In this document: positions 61,495 to 64,000 of the stretch, piece by piece
How positions within the stretch are numbered: the stretch's first letter is position 1
Layout of the letters: each line of letters starts with the position of its first letter
DNA from: an uncultured Acetatifactor sp.
GTDB taxonomy: Bacteria > Bacillota > Clostridia > Lachnospirales > Lachnospiraceae
Direction: 5' to 3'
Assembly (NCBI GenBank): GCA_934433135.1
Contig: CAKRZO010000008.1
Span: forward strand, 1-64,000
Length of the DNA stretch: 64,000 nt
Program-made: the position numbers and the translations under genes
Notes under the pieces: generated by a model
What the model saw: the letters and a program-made list of their open reading frames with translations, nothing else
Database searches by the model: none
What the model was told of the DNA's origin: nothing

Positions 61495-63648
61495 TCAATT
61501 TTCTACCCGTAAAATTTTACACTGGCATTTTGCTGTCTCCCTTAAATCAAACAGGTATACATTTTTCACAGAACTCGAAGCCTGTGCTTTACCGTTCTGA
61601 TAACTGCAGTTTAAAGTTACGATCTGTTCCTTGTAAAGGATAACTACCGCTGTCCGAAGCCACGTCCGGCAGGCTCTGACCCACACATAACGTGACAATG
61701 AATTGTCATAATGCCGCGGATAATCGTGTACGATTTCATATCGTTTAGGAATATCGTCTTCCGACAACGTAAGCAGAGATCTGCGGAGTTGCTCGTCCCC
61801 GCCTCCCGTAAAGTAATCCGGCTGATAGCAAGCATAAGAGTTGCCATTACTTGTGATCTTAGAGAAATTTGTCATATAACCGTTCCAGGATTTCAGGAAA
61901 TATTCCGGATCCTTTGTCAGAACCGCCATATGGAAATCCGCTTCCCCGCGCCAAATTGACCAGGCATGACCGGCACAGATGGCCGGTCCAGTTGCGTCTC
62001 CTTCCCAGATAGTCTCCCACCACCTCATTGTAGACTGGTAAAGTTTGACATCCGGCGTATAGCTTCGAAACCAGTCATGCAGTTTTAATACCTGTCTCGC
62101 AAAATCAATGTATTCCTGCTTTTCTTCGATATATCTGCAATAGTACAGGACGGAAAGCGCGGTACAGGAGATGGAGCCTTCTTCCATTTCTTCCTCCTTC
62201 TCTTCGCTGATGAGTCCTTCCGTAGGGAAGTGCAGTCCCCGATTCATCAGGTAATGCACAATTTTTTCGGCACTTTCGGAAAAAAACAAGGATTTTGGCG
62301 CATCGATTTCTTTCAGAAGTACCGCCAGATCCACAAGGGGAATCATCGGTGCACATACCGTCGTGTAATCCGACTCCGGAATCAGTGCTCCGTTTTCCCG
62401 CTGGTAGGTTCTCACCATGGTTTCCGCCGCATGAACGGCAAAGTTCAGATACTTTCCCTCTCCCGTACATTGGTACATATCTGTCAGTATGGAAATGCCG
62501 AAAAACTGCTCCTGAATACGCTTTGACCGATACAAATGATAAGCCGGAAATCCATCCAATGCATAAGGCACAATGGTCGCTCTGGGTACAAACGGCTTTC
62601 TTTCCCCCATAACCGTCTCCAGTTCTCTTTGAACCGCCTCCAGGTACTTTTTGCTGCCGTAAAAATGCATATAGGAAGCCATTGCCCAGCACCAGGTCAT
62701 TCCCTCACAAAGATTTTCATCATTGTGATAGGGCTTTGTTATCGCATCACAGCTCTTTTCATAAAGCGCATCCATGTTTTCTTCGAACCAGATTTCCGTA
62801 TCCAGGCCGGCTTTCCCCCTTCGATAAGGAATAACCCTATGCCTTCCGTATCCCAGGCTTTCCACGGATACCTGTTCATTTTCCACCGGAAGAATCCTCT
62901 CCTGTCCGCCGCACAGCACTTTCACGAAATCCGTTTCTCCGAGAATACGAACCGGCAAATGATCTCCGAAACTTCCCGTAACCATCGGCACCGCCATAGG
63001 GCAGTCGTATACTTCCTGTATCCGTGCAAAGCATTCTTCGATGGTATCCGCAAAGTATAATTCCGCCGTCAGATGCGAATGACTTTCCGACTCATACAGT
63101 TCATCCAGAGAAGCCAGCAATTGGAAATCCTGGATAAAATGTCCTGAGCAATAAGAAGAATAGCATATTTTCCACGCCCTGCACGGCGTTTTGGCAAGCA
63201 CGATAACGAATCCCTTTCCGATCGATGGCATGATGCAGTACATTTTTTCTCCATCAAAAGAAGTATAAGGCGAACTGGGGAGAAGCTGACCCCAATATGT
63301 ACCGTTTTTTTTGCTCAGAAAATTAAGATTCAGATCGATTCCGAACTGCGTAATCCTGTTGTCCCCCGTTTCTGCCTCTATCACCAACTTACCCGGATAA
63401 ACTGTATAAGTCGTATGAATTTTCATTGCAACATTATTACAGTGTGTCACATTTCCATCCTGATACACCTGATCATAAGCTGCCACCTGATCACGATAAG
63501 GGCAGAAACGCTGATCAGTCTTACTGTCCTGTCCCTTAAGAGTATAGGTGATTCCACCCATCCCCCTTTTGTCCGCCAAATTAAAATCCCCCTCTTCCGT
63601 ATACCATTCTTCGATCAGACCGTTTACTTTATTTATAACAATTCTCAT
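61495..63648 (-). CDS. Large glycosidase-like protein, alpha/alpha-toroid type, unassigned
   Basis: 717 residues, not recognised at family level. Residues 1-290 are beta-rich. From about 300 to 640 helical pairs with aromatic/Gly turns appear (EGMTWCWAMASYMHFYG, GISILTDMYQCTGEGKYLNFAVHAAETM, GDATGPAICAGHAWSIWRGEADF), as in six-hairpin glycosidases. A short beta domain ends it. No signal peptide. It lies between the partial gene at the right edge and the DUF5596 gene. A glycosidase or lyase of clan GH-G/GH127-like plan is possible, but I cannot name catalytic residues. Confidence 0.55.
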   Translation of the reverse strand: MRIVINKVNGLIEEWYTEEGDFNLADKRGMGGITYTLKGQDSKTDQRFCPYRDQVAAYDQVYQDGNVTHCNNVAMKIHTTYTVYPGKLVIEAETGDNRITQFGIDLNLNFLSKKNGTYWGQLLPSSPYTSFDGEKMYCIMPSIGKGFVIVLAKTPCRAWKICYSSYCSGHFIQDFQLLASLDELYESESHSHLTAELYFADTIEECFARIQEVYDCPMAVPMVTGSFGDHLPVRILGETDFVKVLCGGQERILPVENEQVSVESLGYGRHRVIPYRRGKAGLDTEIWFEENMDALYEKSCDAITKPYHNDENLCEGMTWCWAMASYMHFYGSKKYLEAVQRELETVMGERKPFVPRATIVPYALDGFPAYHLYRSKRIQEQFFGISILTDMYQCTGEGKYLNFAVHAAETMVRTYQRENGALIPESDYTTVCAPMIPLVDLAVLLKEIDAPKSLFFSESAEKIVHYLMNRGLHFPTEGLISEEKEEEMEEGSISCTALSVLYYCRYIEEKQEYIDFARQVLKLHDWFRSYTPDVKLYQSTMRWWETIWEGDATGPAICAGHAWSIWRGEADFHMAVLTKDPEYFLKSWNGYMTNFSKITSNGNSYACYQPDYFTGGGDEQLRRSLLTLSEDDIPKRYEIVHDYPRHYDNSLSRYVWVRACRTWLRTAVVILYKEQIVTLNCSYQNGKAQASSSVKNVYLFDLRETAKCQCKILRVEN

Positions 63649-63675
63649 GACTTCCTTCCTTTTACAAACTTTAAA

Positions 63676-64000
63676 CTACCTCAGCATATCTAAGAATCGT
63701 TTTGAAACCTCTTTTACAGAAGGTTTCTGCTGCTTATGAAAATCCTTCAAAGGAGTATTCTTAAACTCTGTAAATATGTCGTCCTTTGCTTTCTGAAAAT
63801 CATCCGTGTTTCTATTATCTCTGTTGCCATCGGTAAGCTGCTTTATCATCCAATCCTTAAAAAAGGCAAATTCTTTTTTATAAATGCCTTCTGCTGCTTC
63901 ATATATGCTCGTACGACAATACCAATTAATAACATTGTCTTTCAAGGTATTTTCAAAGTACGGATTAATCGGTCTGTTCTTTGAAAGAGCCGTAAAACTG
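63676..64000 (-). CDS. Partial gene at the right edge (C-terminal part), unknown
   Basis: The frame is open to the window edge, giving about 107 residues that read SFTALSKNRPINPYFENTL at the edge and end KEVSKRFLDMLR. A TTG at 63945 could be misread as a start, but there is no ribosome-binding site and the frame continues upstream, so this is the end of a longer protein. It is Lys/Phe-rich and helical. I do not recognise it. It ends 27 bases before the glycosidase-like gene and is probably co-transcribed. Confidence 0.5.
   Translation of the reverse strand, partial: SFTALSKNRPINPYFENTLKDNVINWYCRTSIYEAAEGIYKKEFAFFKDWMIKQLTDGNRDNRNTDDFQKAKDDIFTEFKNTPLKDFHKQQKPSVKEVSKRFLDMLR

Overview
The window looks like a chromosome segment of a Gram-positive anaerobe of the class Clostridia, most likely family Lachnospiraceae. 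The reasons are a Firmicutes-type murB-rapZ-whiA-crh block, HPr kinase, many lipoprotein-linked sugar ABC transporters of the LplA/LplB/LplC (YtcQ/YtcP) kind, paired YesM/YesN-type two-component systems and numerous AraC regulators. A large-genome gut glycan forager (Eisenbergiella- or Hungatella-like) would fit, but the species is not decided by what I can see. There are no rRNA or tRNA genes, transposases, CRISPR arrays or phage genes.

Layout. 1-13.5 kb (minus strand): a YesN/YesM sensor-regulator pair, two sugar ABC permeases, a solute-binding lipoprotein, a terminator, then a clan GH-A glycosidase, a GH31 glycosidase and a metallophosphoesterase whose stop abuts a NADAR-domain remnant. 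13.5-16.9 kb: an SGNH hydrolase and a decayed hexuronate-type cassette (mannonate dehydratase, SDR and SMP-30 lactonase remnants) divergent from an intact AraC gene. 16.9-24.3 kb: an operon for an amino-sugar-like substrate (DUF4432 mutarotase, TIM-barrel isomerase, PIG-L deacetylase, NagB-like protein, PfkB kinase, class II aldolase, truncated Gfo/Idh/MocA), divergent from its own AraC gene. 24.3-30.6 kb: core genes fba, crh-like, whiA, rapZ, murB, glcK, hprK. 30.9-46.9 kb: an A/T-richer glycan island between hprK and uvrC (membrane AraC regulator, GH20, lipoprotein, M14 peptidase, two permeases, GH88, DUF5596, DUF5107, GH-A-like enzyme). 47-50.5 kb: uvrC, a glycerophosphodiesterase and an AzlC remnant. 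50.5-56.6 kb: a complete transporter with a membrane AraC regulator but no enzyme. 57-59.4 kb: ftsH. 59.5-60.3 kb: repeats plus DUF4143 and AraC remnants. 60.4-64 kb: a second DUF5596 gene, a large unclassified glycosidase-like protein and a partial gene at the edge.

How it works together. Each catabolic locus pairs an AraC-type or two-component regulator with an importer and/or cytoplasmic glycosidases. The central core (HPr kinase, glucokinase, Crh-like protein, fructose-bisphosphate aldolase) would tie these loci to carbon catabolite control. The 31-47 kb island, with GH20 plus GH88, suggests uptake and breakdown of unsaturated uronyl-hexosamine oligosaccharides such as glycosaminoglycan fragments.

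Three features stand out. First, at least eight gene remnants, several apparently made by clean deletions. Second, a repeat family whose end supplies the ribosome-binding site of three different genes. Third, an amino-sugar operon whose NagB-like enzyme lacks one of the family's catalytic aspartates.
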